Below are positions 30,660 to 39,378 of a DNA stretch of 64,000 nucleotides, piece after piece (positions within the stretch are counted from its first letter, which is position 1; each line of letters begins with the position of its first letter). Position numbers and translations under genes: made by a program. The DNA comes from Rhodococcus ruber NBRC 15591. Lineage in GTDB: Bacteria; Actinomycetota; Actinomycetes; Mycobacteriales; Mycobacteriaceae. The stretch spans positions 103,136-167,135 of the forward strand of contig NZ_BCXE01000035.1 of NCBI RefSeq assembly GCF_001894945.1. Reading direction: 5' to 3'. Under the pieces are notes generated by a model. It worked only from the letters and a program-made list of their open reading frames with translations. It was not told the DNA's origin and ran no database searches.

Positions 30660-31998
30660 GGCGCACCTCCGAGTTGCCGAATGCGGTGTCGAGATTCAGG
30701 GTCAGGACCGGTCCGCCGACGCCGTCGTCGCCGCCGTCGAGGCCCTGGATCGTGCACGGGTTCGAAGCCCGCTCGGTGCAGACGACGTCGACGTCGAGGT
30801 TCTGCGGCAGCAGGATCTCGGTGGCGCCGAATCGGGTCTCGACGGAGACGGTCTCGTCCTCGGTGAGTTCGAGTCCACGCAGGTCCAGTTGCAGAGCGCC
30901 CATCTGCACCGAGTACGCCGGTTGCAGTTCCGCGGCGGTGCGGGGCGAGTACAACTGTTCCCCCCACGACGAGGTGTCGATCGGTCCGACGAGGGAGGCG
31001 AGCACCACGAACCCGAGCAGGGGACCCGTCACCACCAGCAGTCCGTAACCGCGGTGCAGGAACGCCCCGACGAGCAGGCCGAGTCCGATCACCGCGAGCG
31101 CGATCGCACCGATCCGCGCGGGGGTGAGCCACGCGACCTCGCCGGCGGACGCCACCGCGCCCGCGGCCGCCGCGGCGAGCACCGCCAGGCCCAGCACGGT
31201 CGTGGTCAGCCGGGAACGCGGCTGTTTCGCGGGCACTACGGCCGTCGTGGGCGTCGGCTCGGGCAGGTCCCATGCGAACGGTGCGACACCGAGCGGATCC
31301 CACGACGGTGGCGTGGGGCGCTGCAGCAACGGATCCTGCGGGGGTGCCGGTTCCGGCCCGGGGGACTGCGCACCGGTCCGGGGTGATTCCGGTTCCGGCT
31401 TCGTCCAGAAGTCCGGGTCCGCCGGTGCGGGCCCGGGGGCGCCGGTGTGCTGCGCGAAGGGCGCCTGCTGGTACTGACTCTGCTGGTACTGACTCTGCTG
31501 GTACTGACTCTGCTGGAACGGCGCCTGGAAGGGGTTCTGGGGGAACAGCTGCGGTGCCCCGGGCAGGACCGGTGGTTCCGGCCGGCGTTGGTACAGCAGC
31601 CACAGACCGCCGAGCATCAGCACCATGCTGACGAATCCGGAGCCGCCCACCCCGGCGCCCAGCGGACCGAAGGCACTCGCCGCGACGGCCAGCACCACCA
31701 GCAGCACCACGACCTTGGTGCTCGATTCGGAGCTCTGGCCGCGGCCGACGAGGGATTCGGCGGGGGAGACCTGATCGCCGTAGCGCGGCAGCAGCAGCCA
31801 GCCCGCCAGATACAGCACCAGGCCGGCACCGCCGAAGAAGGTGGACACGACGAACGCCACGCGGATCAGCACCGGATCCACGTCGTATCGCACGCCGATG
31901 CCCGCGCACACCCCGGCGACGTGGCCCTGTCGTGGCAGCCGGACCGGACGGGTGCGCCACATGTCCGAGAGCTGCTCGGGGAAGCTTCGCGTGTTCAT
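30652..31998 (-). CDS. esrI: PspC-domain membrane protein, EsrI-like envelope stress inhibitor
   Basis: 448 residues from the M-N-T-R start; a longer start at 32007 is possible. The PspC domain (about 20-75, with V-A-G-V-C-A-G-I-G) is followed by membrane helices, a Pro/Gln-rich linker with three Q-S-Q-Y-Q units, a second group of helices (about 270-345), and a C-terminal LiaF-like beta domain. Divergent from a PspC-containing kinase plus LuxR regulator next to guaA: the arrangement of C. glutamicum EsrI-EsrS-EsrR, where EsrI restrains the kinase. Orthology is inferred from domains and synteny. Confidence 0.78.
   Translation of the reverse strand: MNTRSFPEQLSDMWRTRPVRLPRQGHVAGVCAGIGVRYDVDPVLIRVAFVVSTFFGGAGLVLYLAGWLLLPRYGDQVSPAESLVGRGQSSESSTKVVVLLVVLAVAASAFGPLGAGVGGSGFVSMVLMLGGLWLLYQRRPEPPVLPGAPQLFPQNPFQAPFQQSQYQQSQYQQSQYQQAPFAQHTGAPGPAPADPDFWTKPEPESPRTGAQSPGPEPAPPQDPLLQRPTPPSWDPLGVAPFAWDLPEPTPTTAVVPAKQPRSRLTTTVLGLAVLAAAAAGAVASAGEVAWLTPARIGAIALAVIGLGLLVGAFLHRGYGLLVVTGPLLGFVVLASLVGPIDTSSWGEQLYSPRTAAELQPAYSVQMGALQLDLRGLELTEDETVSVETRFGATEILLPQNLDVDVVCTERASNPCTIQGLDGGDDGVGGPVLTLNLDTAFGNSEVRRG
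31465..31509 (-). repeat. Three 15-bp tandem repeats inside the esrI-like gene
   Basis: Exact units of CTGCTGGTACTGACT on the plus strand, encoding Q-S-Q-Y-Q on the minus strand in the linker between the two membrane parts. Copy number could vary without a frameshift. Confidence 0.9.
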
Positions 31999-32131
31999 GA
32001 ACCACATCCTTCTGGACCGCCGCCCCGTCGCGCATCAGGGACCGACCCTGATTTCCGCGCCGGTGGGCGGTCGCCGGTTCAGGGTTCGTCCCCGATGCCC
32101 GGGACGGGGTAGGCGTGCCAGTATCGAAGGT

Positions 32132-33406
32132 ATGCAGCCGGTTCCCTACCCACCCCTGCCCACCCCCCGCCTCGAGCGCCGGGTCGGTGGCCGGGTCGTG
32201 GGCGGCGTGGCCGGCGGTCTCGCCGACCATCTCGGGGTCGACGTACTCAAGGTGCGGGTGGCGTTCACGGTGCTGGCCGCGCTCGCCGGCCTGGGCATCG
32301 TCGCCTACGGGTTGCTGTGGGTCCTCACACCGCAGGGCTCGGACACCGAACCGCCGTCACCGACCGAACGGCGCCGGGCCCTGGGCCTTGCGGTCATCGG
32401 AGTGGGCCTGGCCGTGGGGCTTTCGTGGCTGCTCAACGGGGGCGTGGGCTCGGTGATCGCACCCGTCGTCGTGGTGGCGGTGGGCGCCGCGCTGGTCTGG
32501 CGCGAGTTCGACGCGGAGGGACCGCGTTCGGTGCTGGGCCTGCCCGCGCGCCCGACCGTGCTCACCTGGGCGCGGGTGGTCGGCGGCGCCTCGCTCATCG
32601 TGCTCGGGCTCGGCGTCGTGATCCTCGCGCAGGTCGACGTGGCGGCCCTGCGCTCGTCGGTGCTGGCGGTGCTGGTGACACTGGTCGGGGCCGGCCTGCT
32701 GTCGGTCCCGCTGTGGGTGCGGATGTGGCGCGCGCTGGAGGCGGAACGCGCCGCCCGCGTCCGCAACGAGGAACGCGAGGAGATCGCGTCGCACCTGCAC
32801 GATTCGGTGTTGCAGACGCTCGCCCTGATCCAGAAGCAGGCGGACGACTCGCAGGAGGTGCTGCGCCTCGCACGCAGCCAGGAGCGCGAGTTGCGCCGCT
32901 GGCTGTTCGGCGGTGGCGAGACCCCGCACACCAGCCTGGCCGAGGCGCTGCGCACCATCGCCGGCGAGGTGGAGGATCAGTACGGGGTGTCGGTGGCGCC
33001 GGTGATCGTCGGCGACGCGGTACCCGGCGACGACGAGAACCTCACCGCCGAGTCGTTCACCGCCCTGCTCGGTGCCACCCGGGAGGCACTGGTCAACGCG
33101 GCCAAGCATGCGCGGGTGGACAGCGTGGACCTGTTCGTCGAGGTCGAACCCGAACAGGTGAGTGTCTTCGTCCGGGACCGCGGCGTCGGCTTCGACGAAT
33201 CCGCGGTTCCGGAGGACCGGCAGGGCCTGGCCCGTTCGATCCGGGGCCGGGTGGAGCGTCGCGGCGGCCGGGTCGTCGTGCGCTCGAACCCTGGCAAGGG
33301 CACGGAGATCCGCATCCACATGCCCCGTGCCGGTACCGGGGCGGAGCGCACGACGACCCTAGAGTGGGAGGGCACCGACGCCCGTTCAGAGGAGCAGCCC
33401 ACTTGA
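32132..33406 (+). CDS. esrS: PspC-domain sensor histidine kinase, EsrS-like
   Basis: 424 residues. N-terminal PspC domain (about 15-70, V-V-G-G-V-A-G-G-L-A), then further membrane helices to about 195, then a HisKA_3 phospho-acceptor E-I-A-S-H-L-H-D-S-V-L-Q-T-L and a HATPase domain with E-A-L-V-N-A-A-K-H-A and D-R-G-V-G-F. ATG chosen at the start of homology. It overlaps the response-regulator gene by 4 bp and is divergent from the EsrI-like gene, so one promoter region may serve both. Confidence 0.85.
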   Translation: MQPVPYPPLPTPRLERRVGGRVVGGVAGGLADHLGVDVLKVRVAFTVLAALAGLGIVAYGLLWVLTPQGSDTEPPSPTERRRALGLAVIGVGLAVGLSWLLNGGVGSVIAPVVVVAVGAALVWREFDAEGPRSVLGLPARPTVLTWARVVGGASLIVLGLGVVILAQVDVAALRSSVLAVLVTLVGAGLLSVPLWVRMWRALEAERAARVRNEEREEIASHLHDSVLQTLALIQKQADDSQEVLRLARSQERELRRWLFGGGETPHTSLAEALRTIAGEVEDQYGVSVAPVIVGDAVPGDDENLTAESFTALLGATREALVNAAKHARVDSVDLFVEVEPEQVSVFVRDRGVGFDESAVPEDRQGLARSIRGRVERRGGRVVVRSNPGKGTEIRIHMPRAGTGAERTTTLEWEGTDARSEEQPT

Positions 33407-34065
33407 CGTCACTCGACGCCCCCCGCCGTTTCCGTGTGTTCCTGGTCGACGACCACGCCGTGTTCCGGTCGGGGGTGCGCGCCGAGCTCGGGCGGGAGGG
33501 CGACATGGAGGTCGTCGGCGAGGCCGGCACCGTCGCGGAAGCGGTCGCGGGAATCGACGCCACCCGCCCCGACGTGGTCCTGCTCGACGTCCACATGCCC
33601 GACGGGGGTGGGGTGGCGGTGCTCGGACGGATCGCCGACGGGCCGGTGTGCCTGGCGCTGAGCGTGTCCGACGCCGCCGAGGACGTCATCGCCGTGATCC
33701 GGGCCGGCGCCCGCGGGTACGTCACCAAGACCATCTCGGGAGCCGAACTGGCCGACGCGGTGCGACGGGTCGCCGGCGGGGACGCAGTGTTCAGCCCGCG
33801 TCTGGCCGGTTTCGTCCTGGACTCGTTCACCGGCCGCTCGAGCGTGCCGGAGCCGCCGCTCGACCCCGAACTCGATTCCCTCACCCCTCGCGAGCTCGAG
33901 GTGCTGCGCCTGCTCGCGCGCGGCTACACCTACCGCGAGATCGCCGAGGAACTGGTGATCTCGGTCAAGACCGTCGAAACGCACGCGTCGAACGTGCTGC
34001 GCAAGACCCAGCAGTCCAACCGCAACGCCCTCACCCGGTGGGCGCACCGGCGGCGGATCGACTGA
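33403..34065 (+). CDS. esrR: LuxR-type response regulator, EsrR-like
   Basis: 220 residues. Receiver domain with D-D-H near 17 and the phospho-acceptor Asp62 in L-L-D-V-H-M-P; conserved Lys in Y-V-T-K-T. C-terminal LuxR helix-turn-helix (L-T-P-R-E-L-E-V-L-R-L-L; I-S-V-K-T-V-E-T-H). The TTG start overlaps the kinase stop and has AGAGGAG upstream. Expected to control envelope-stress genes on phosphorylation by the coupled kinase. Confidence 0.87.
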   Translation: MTSLDAPRRFRVFLVDDHAVFRSGVRAELGREGDMEVVGEAGTVAEAVAGIDATRPDVVLLDVHMPDGGGVAVLGRIADGPVCLALSVSDAAEDVIAVIRAGARGYVTKTISGAELADAVRRVAGGDAVFSPRLAGFVLDSFTGRSSVPEPPLDPELDSLTPRELEVLRLLARGYTYREIAEELVISVKTVETHASNVLRKTQQSNRNALTRWAHRRRID

Positions 34066-34072
34066 CCGGAGT

Positions 34073-34558
34073 TCAGTGCGTGGGCAGCCGCGCGGTCGAG
34101 CCGGTCGCGAGTGCCGCGGCGACGTGCTCGATCCCCGCGCGTACCGTGCGGCCGTACCCGTCCTCGGGCAGGATGTCGACGCAGTCGCGGGCCGCCGTCA
34201 AGTGCTCCGTGGCTACCGCGAAGGACCCGAGACGCCGGTAGTCGTCGGCGAGATTCAGGTGCAGCGACGGCTGGAAGGCCCGCACCTGCAACGCGGCGTC
34301 GTGCCGGGCGAGCCGGTCGTCGTCGAGGGCCGCGGCCGCGTCGAGGGCGCGGAGGTCCCAGGTGAGGGAGACGGCGGGATCGTCGTACAGATCTGCCAGG
34401 TAGTGGGCCAGGGCGCAGCGGTGCAGGGGATCGCCGTGCGGCCCCACGCTCGCCCACAAGGCCACCAGCCGAGTCCGGGCGGTGGGGTCGTCGCCGGAGC
34501 GGGCGGCTGTGACCGCCTCGGTGACGGCGGCCATGATCGGGTCGGGATCGGTGGTCAC
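34073..34558 (-). CDS. Conserved TPR-like hypothetical protein
   Basis: 161 residues, Ala/Leu/Asp-rich with helical repeats: H-R-C-A-L-A-H-Y-L-A-D-L, W-D-L-R-A-L-D-A-A, H-L-N-L-A-D-D-Y-R-R-L-G. No catalytic motif. Its ATG overlaps the stop of the MerR-clamp gene, so it is the second gene of that operon. It converges with the response-regulator gene with only 7 bp between. Function unknown. Confidence 0.75.
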   Translation of the reverse strand: MTTDPDPIMAAVTEAVTAARSGDDPTARTRLVALWASVGPHGDPLHRCALAHYLADLYDDPAVSLTWDLRALDAAAALDDDRLARHDAALQVRAFQPSLHLNLADDYRRLGSFAVATEHLTAARDCVDILPEDGYGRTVRAGIEHVAAALATGSTARLPTH

Positions 34559-35622
34559 GGCCGTTCCTCCCGGCAGACGGGCATGGCCAGCGTGGTCAGG
34601 TCCCCGGCCGCGGCGGAGCGGATCACGACGGGCCGGTCGTAGGAGGCGATGTCCAGCAGCACCTCCGGTCCGACGGCGGTGTCGAGGGCGGCTCCCAGCC
34701 CGTCCCGGTCGAAGGCGAGATCCAGGTCGGCGCCGGTGACGTCGGCGGGCAGCACGCGGTCGTGCCCCCGGTGGCCGACGGTGAGTGCCGTCGCCCGCAC
34801 GCGAAGGTCGATCGGGCCGGCCGCAGCGTCGCGCACGGCCCCGGCCAGGGCGTCGCGGTGCACGATCGCCCGCGTGACCGGCGGGGCGAGGGCGCCGAGC
34901 ATGCTGCGGTAGTCGGGGAAGGTTCCGTCGACGGCCGGGCAGCGGTGCCGCTCACCGTCGGCGCCGGTGAGGGTGAGCGCGCCCGAGTCGTCGAGAGCCA
35001 GGCCGACGTTCTCGTGTTCCCGCAGCCACGTGGCGGTCCCGCGGAGCGCGGAGCTGTCGGCGACGGTGCGGAACGGGTCCCCGGTGCGGGCCGCGGCCGT
35101 CACCGAGCCGGTGGTCAGCCGGTAACGGTTCGTCGCCGTCAGGACCACCGCCCCGGCCTCCACCTCGACGAGAACGCCTGTCAGGCAAGGAATTTCCGGA
35201 TCCATGGCGACGGACGGAAGAACGCGTTCGACGGTGCCGGCGAGGAGCCGGCCCGGCACGACGACCGCCGGTGGTGCCGCGAAGGCGGTGAGGCGGGACT
35301 TGACGTCGGAGGCCAGCCGGGTCGCGCGCTCGGCCCGGCGATGCAGTTCGGCGACGTGTTCGTCGAGCAGCGCGGCACCGGACTCGGCATCGCCGTCGAG
35401 GATCCGGCCGACATCCTCGAGCGGGACGTCGAGTTCGCGGAGCTGACGGATCGTCACCGCTCGTTCGCGTTGGTCGACCGTGTAGTACCGGTAGCCGGTG
35501 ACGGGATCGACCAGGGCGGGCACGAGCAGCCGGCAGTCGCCGTAGAACCGCAGCGCTCCGGGGGTGAGCCCGCTGAGCCGGGCCATGATGCCGATCGTGA
35601 TCAGGTCTGGGGAGGGGGTCAC
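34555..35622 (-). CDS. MerR-family regulator fused to DNA polymerase III beta-clamp-like domains
   Basis: 355 residues. Residues about 8-80 are a MerR DNA-binding domain (T-I-G-I-M-A-R-L-S-G-L-T-P-G-A-L-R-F-Y, then Y-R-Y-Y), followed by a coiled region to about 110. The rest resembles sliding-clamp domains 2 and 3: L-T-G-V-L-V-E-V-E-x-x-x-V-V-L-T-A-T-N-R-Y-R-L, G-T-F-P-D-Y-R-S-M-L, and the C-terminal P-V-V-I-R with A-M-P-V-C (compare DnaN P-V-L-I, M-P-V-R). The first clamp domain is missing. It lies two genes from the mutasome pair imuA'-imuB, whose ImuB binds the clamp. Function is not known to me. Confidence 0.85.
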   Translation of the reverse strand: MTPSPDLITIGIMARLSGLTPGALRFYGDCRLLVPALVDPVTGYRYYTVDQRERAVTIRQLRELDVPLEDVGRILDGDAESGAALLDEHVAELHRRAERATRLASDVKSRLTAFAAPPAVVVPGRLLAGTVERVLPSVAMDPEIPCLTGVLVEVEAGAVVLTATNRYRLTTGSVTAAARTGDPFRTVADSSALRGTATWLREHENVGLALDDSGALTLTGADGERHRCPAVDGTFPDYRSMLGALAPPVTRAIVHRDALAGAVRDAAAGPIDLRVRATALTVGHRGHDRVLPADVTGADLDLAFDRDGLGAALDTAVGPEVLLDIASYDRPVVIRSAAAGDLTTLAMPVCREERP

Positions 35623-35661
35623 GGCACCATCATCGAGCTTCGGCCGACCCGAAGGTCAAGC

Positions 35662-36861
35662 TCAGCTGACGGCGACCGCGACGATCAGGGCCACGATCAG
35701 CGCGAGAACGATCACGGCCACCATGATCGCCATCGCCATCGGCGCGAACGCGACGACCTTCTCCCGTGTGGTGCGCGGCGGGGGGCCGGTGGGCTGCAGC
35801 CGGCGCAGCAACTCCGCGGGGCGGGGTACGCCCCGCAGCGAGACGGGCTGGGGAGCGGCGGGCAATCCGGTGAGGGTGCCGCCGGCGCCCGCGGTGCGCC
35901 GGGATCCCACGACGGGGGCGGTGGCGCGCCGCGCCCACACGGGGACGGTTCCGTCGGCGGACAGGATCGGACGGCCGCGGAGCAGTTCCGGGTCGGCGTC
36001 GGCCCCGAGGACGACCGCGGCGAGACGATCCCGGGCCTGCTCCATCGTCGGGCGACGGGCGGGGTCGGGTTCCAGCATCGCGAGCAGGACGTCGGTCAGT
36101 GGGCCCGTGCGGGTAGGCGGGATGATCTCGGCGCGGGCGACACGGTGCAACAGGGCGATCGAGTCGGGATCGATGCCGAACGGCGGCTGACCCTCGATCG
36201 CGGTGTAGAGGGTCGCGCCCAGGGAGAAGACGTCGCTGGCCTCGGTGGGATCGCTACCGCGGGCCACTTCGGGTGCGAAGAAGGCAGGGGTGCCGGTGAT
36301 CACGCCGGACCGGTCGTGGTCGCCCTTCGCGCGGGCGATGCCGAAGTCGCTGATCTTGACCGTGCCCAGCTCGCGGCCGCGCTCGGCGACGAGGATGTTG
36401 CCCGGCTTGATGTCGCGGTGCACGATCCCGGCTGCGTGGGCGGCGGCGAGCGCATCGGCGACGTGTGCGCCGATCTGCGCCACCTCGAGCGGCGGCAGGG
36501 TGTCGGCGATGTTCATCACCTGGGCGAGGCTGCGGGAGGGAAGATGCTCCATGACCAGCCACGGCTCGCCGGAATGGAGGGCGACGTCGTACATCGCGAT
36601 CGCGTGCTCGTGGGTGAGGCGGGCGGCGATCCGGCCCTCACGCAGCGTGCGGCGGCGGATCTCCTCGGCGGCCCCCGTGGGCAGGCCCACGGTCGAGGTG
36701 ACCTGTTTGACGGCCACGTCCCGATCGAGCAGGGTGTCGTGGGCGAGCCAGACCGCCCCCATGCCACCGCCGCCGAGTTTGGAGACGAGCCGATAACGTC
36801 CGGCCACCAAGTGATCCGGGCCGACGACGCTTGCCGCTCGCTCCTGTTCCGACACCTTCAC
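35662..36861 (-). CDS. Serine/threonine protein kinase, single C-terminal membrane helix
   Basis: 399 residues. Hanks-type catalytic domain: glycine loop L-G-G-G-G-M-G-A-V, A-V-K lysine, catalytic H-R-D-I-K-P-G-N-I, D-F-G, and a P-E substrate loop. A Pro-rich linker then leads to a C-terminal membrane helix with essentially no external domain, so it lacks the PASTA or other sensor of PknB-type kinases. Start GTG 36861 or 36855. It is divergent from imuA' and shares the intergenic region that holds the LexA-type box. Confidence 0.88.
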   Translation of the reverse strand: MKVSEQERAASVVGPDHLVAGRYRLVSKLGGGGMGAVWLAHDTLLDRDVAVKQVTSTVGLPTGAAEEIRRRTLREGRIAARLTHEHAIAMYDVALHSGEPWLVMEHLPSRSLAQVMNIADTLPPLEVAQIGAHVADALAAAHAAGIVHRDIKPGNILVAERGRELGTVKISDFGIARAKGDHDRSGVITGTPAFFAPEVARGSDPTEASDVFSLGATLYTAIEGQPPFGIDPDSIALLHRVARAEIIPPTRTGPLTDVLLAMLEPDPARRPTMEQARDRLAAVVLGADADPELLRGRPILSADGTVPVWARRATAPVVGSRRTAGAGGTLTGLPAAPQPVSLRGVPRPAELLRRLQPTGPPPRTTREKVVAFAPMAMAIMVAVIVLALIVALIVAVAVS

Positions 36862-36929
36862 GAGGGTAGTGGATGCCGCGGGGGGCAGCGCTTGACGGGC
36901 GCCCCCGGAATCGGGTCTACTGAAGCTGT

Positions 36930-36945
36930 TCGAATACATGTTCGA
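36930..36945. promoter_or_regulatory. LexA (SOS) box upstream of imuA'
   Basis: TCGAATACATGTTCGA matches the actinobacterial LexA consensus TCGAAC-N4-GTTCGA with one base off (CGAAT for CGAAC). It is 74 bp upstream of the chosen imuA' start and 69 bp from the divergent kinase start. DNA-damage induction of imuA'-imuB is expected. Confidence 0.85.
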
Positions 36946-37018
36946 ACAACCGCGTCTTCCCCGCGGTTTGTCGGTGGGCCGTGTTATACGCGGCCGGCGC
37001 AGGGCGAGGGGAGTTCGT

Positions 37019-37804
37019 GTGGGCGAGGTGGCCGAGTTTCGGGTCGAGGGTGGGTCGCAGGATCCGGTGGGTCCTTCCCGGCAGGAACGGCTCGAGGCGT
37101 TGCGTCGGCAGATCGCCGCGATCCCCGCGAGGGGGGAGAGCGCCCGTCCCCGCCCGGCAGAACCCGCCGCGTCTCCGGTGCCGGCCGATCGGTTGCTCCC
37201 GGTGCCCGAGCCTCTCGCCCGGCTGCTCCCGGACGGCGGCCTGACTCGTGGATCCGTCGTAAGCTTTTCGGGGGCAACGTCTTTGCTGCTCGGTGTGCTG
37301 GCCTCGGCCACCGCCGCCGGTGGGCATGCCGCCGTCGTCGGCCATCGCCGCCTGGGTCTGCTGGCTGCCGCCGAGATGGGGGCCGAGTTGAGCCGGATCG
37401 CGCTGATCCCCCACCCGGGGCCGGATCCGGTGGAGGTGGCCGCCGTCCTGCTCGACGGCATGGACCTCGTCGTTCTCGGTCTCGGGGGCGTCGTGGTGCC
37501 GCCGTCGCGGGCCCGGGCGGTGGTGGCTCGGGCCCGGAGCAAGGGTGCAGCCCTGGTGGTCACCGACGGCCGGTGGGACGGAGCGCACGTGCGGCTCGAG
37601 GCTGCGGTGCACGGTTACCGGGGGCTGTCGGCCCCGGCCCGGGGCAGACTGTGCGGTACCAGGTTCTCCGTGCGTGCCCAGGGACGGTCCTTCCAGCCTC
37701 GGTCGGCGCGAATGGACCTGTGCGCCGGTCGAACCGGGGTGGAGTGGCGGCCGGGCGGACCGGCGCAGGTCGGCAGTCCCCGGCCTGCCGAGGTGGCGCT
37801 GTGA
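37019..37804 (+). CDS. imuA': Mutasome accessory protein ImuA'
   Basis: 261 residues, RecA/SulA-like and position-equivalent to Rv3395c. Recognisable parts: R-Q-E-R-L-E-A-L-R-R-Q-I near the N-terminus and a degenerate RecA-like core (G-G-L-T-R-G-S-V-V-S-F-S-G, with no intact Walker A lysine). The GTG start is chosen for GAGGGGAG 6 bases upstream and because longer forms would run into the LexA box. It overlaps imuB by 4 bp. With ImuB and DnaE2 it carries out damage-tolerant, mutagenic synthesis. Confidence 0.87.
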   Translation: MGEVAEFRVEGGSQDPVGPSRQERLEALRRQIAAIPARGESARPRPAEPAASPVPADRLLPVPEPLARLLPDGGLTRGSVVSFSGATSLLLGVLASATAAGGHAAVVGHRRLGLLAAAEMGAELSRIALIPHPGPDPVEVAAVLLDGMDLVVLGLGGVVVPPSRARAVVARARSKGAALVVTDGRWDGAHVRLEAAVHGYRGLSAPARGRLCGTRFSVRAQGRSFQPRSARMDLCAGRTGVEWRPGGPAQVGSPRPAEVAL

Positions 37805-39369
37805 GCGAACCCCGCCCGGTCCGGGTGGTGGCCCTGTGGTGCCCGGACTGGCCGGCGATCGCTGCCGCCGCGGCCGCCGACCTGCCGCCGACGGCACCGG
37901 TGGCGGTGATCTCGGCCAACCGGGTGGTGGCCTGTTCCGCACCGGCCCGGGCCGCCGGCGTGCGACGGGGCCTGCGGCGCCGGGAGGCTCAGGCTCGGTG
38001 TCCGGATTTGTATGTTGCCCAGGATGATCCGGGTCGCGACGCGCGGTTGTTCGAACCGGTGGCGGCGGCGATCGATGCGACGACGCCGGGCGTGGAGGTG
38101 CTGCGTCCCGGTCTGGTGGTGCTCGCCGCGCGCGGCGTCGTGCGCTGGTTCGGTTCCGAGGAGGCGGCGGCCGAGTGGCTGATCGACGAGGTGGCCGCCA
38201 CCGGCGTCGAATGCCAGGTCGGGATCGCCGACGAGTTGTTCACCGCGGTGCTCGCCGCCCGCCACGCCCGCCTCGTCCCGCCCGGAGGGGACGAGGAATT
38301 CCTTGCGCCTCTGAGTATTTCGGAGATCTGTCTGGAGCCGTCCCTGGCGGCCCCGGAGCGCGTCGACCTGGTGGACCTGCTGAAACGGCTCGGTCTGCGC
38401 ACGATCGGGGCGTTCGCCGCGCTGTCGCCGACCGACGTCGCCTCCCGCTTCGGCCCGGACGCCGTCGCCGCGCACCGCGACGCACGGGCACGGCCGCAAC
38501 GGCCGCCGTCCGGTCGTGCCCTGCCGCCCGATCTGGTGGTGGAACGTCCCTGTGATCCGCCGCTCGAACGGGTCGACTCGGCCGCCTTCGCCGGCCGGGC
38601 ACTTGCCGCGGTGCTGCACACCCGGCTGGCCGCGGCGGGCGTGGCCTGCACCCGGCTGCTGGTGGCCGCCCGCACCGGCAACGGTGAGGAATTGGCCCGG
38701 ACGTGGCGCTGCGCCGAGCCGCTGACCCCGGACGGCACCGCCGATCGGGTGCGCTGGCAACTCGACGGCTGGCTCACCGGGCACAGTGCGGCCCGCCCCA
38801 CCGCCGGGATCGTCCTGCTGCGGCTCGAACCGGTGGAGGTGGTGGCGGCGGGATCGTTGCAGCTGGGTTTGTGGGGCGGGGTCGGCGACGAGGACGAGCG
38901 GGCCCGGCGCGCCCTGGTGCGGGTGCAGGGACTGCTCGGTGCCGACTCCGTGTTGGTGGGGGTGCTCAGTGGTGGACGTGGCCCGGTGGAACGGGTGACC
39001 CTCGTGCCGCTGGGGGAGGAGTCGGTGCCGGCGACGGATCCGTCGGCGCCGTGGCCGGGCCGGCTACCGCCGCCCGCCCCGGCTGTGGTGCTCACCACCC
39101 TGCCTCCCGTTGCGCTCGAGGATGCGGCGGGCACCCCGGTGACGGTGACCGAGCGTGGTCTGCTCAGCGGCAATCCCGACCGGCTGAGCTGGGGCAGCCG
39201 CAGCTGGCGGGTGCGCGGGTGGGCCGGGCCGTGGCCGGTGGACGAGTACTGGTGGGATCCGGCGGCGGCGCGGGCGGTGGCACGGCTGCAGGTGCGGCTC
39301 GAGGAGTCCCGGGCCCTGCTGGTGATCCACGTCGACGAGCACTGGCATGTGGAGGGCGTCTACGAGTGA
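37801..39369 (+). CDS. imuB: Y-family polymerase-like mutasome protein ImuB
   Basis: 522 residues with a UmuC/DinB-like fold (V-A-L-W-C-P-D-W-P at the start; A-R-A-A-G-V-R-R-G-L-R-R-R-E-A). The catalytic acidic residues of Y-family polymerases are absent or replaced, as known for ImuB. Q-L-G-L-W-G near residue 355 matches the clamp-binding motif (Q-L-P-L-W-G in mycobacterial ImuB). ImuB is the hub joining the beta clamp, ImuA' and DnaE2. The GTG overlaps the imuA' stop. Confidence 0.9.
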   Translation: MSEPRPVRVVALWCPDWPAIAAAAAADLPPTAPVAVISANRVVACSAPARAAGVRRGLRRREAQARCPDLYVAQDDPGRDARLFEPVAAAIDATTPGVEVLRPGLVVLAARGVVRWFGSEEAAAEWLIDEVAATGVECQVGIADELFTAVLAARHARLVPPGGDEEFLAPLSISEICLEPSLAAPERVDLVDLLKRLGLRTIGAFAALSPTDVASRFGPDAVAAHRDARARPQRPPSGRALPPDLVVERPCDPPLERVDSAAFAGRALAAVLHTRLAAAGVACTRLLVAARTGNGEELARTWRCAEPLTPDGTADRVRWQLDGWLTGHSAARPTAGIVLLRLEPVEVVAAGSLQLGLWGGVGDEDERARRALVRVQGLLGADSVLVGVLSGGRGPVERVTLVPLGEESVPATDPSAPWPGRLPPPAPAVVLTTLPPVALEDAAGTPVTVTERGLLSGNPDRLSWGSRSWRVRGWAGPWPVDEYWWDPAAARAVARLQVRLEESRALLVIHVDEHWHVEGVYE

Positions 39370-39378
39370 GTACGCTCG

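Noticed and set aside
34762..39369. A 1535-codon open frame on the plus strand
   Set aside because: Only its last 522 codons (imuB) have recognisable protein features; the rest runs antisense to the MerR-clamp and kinase genes and is open because of high GC.
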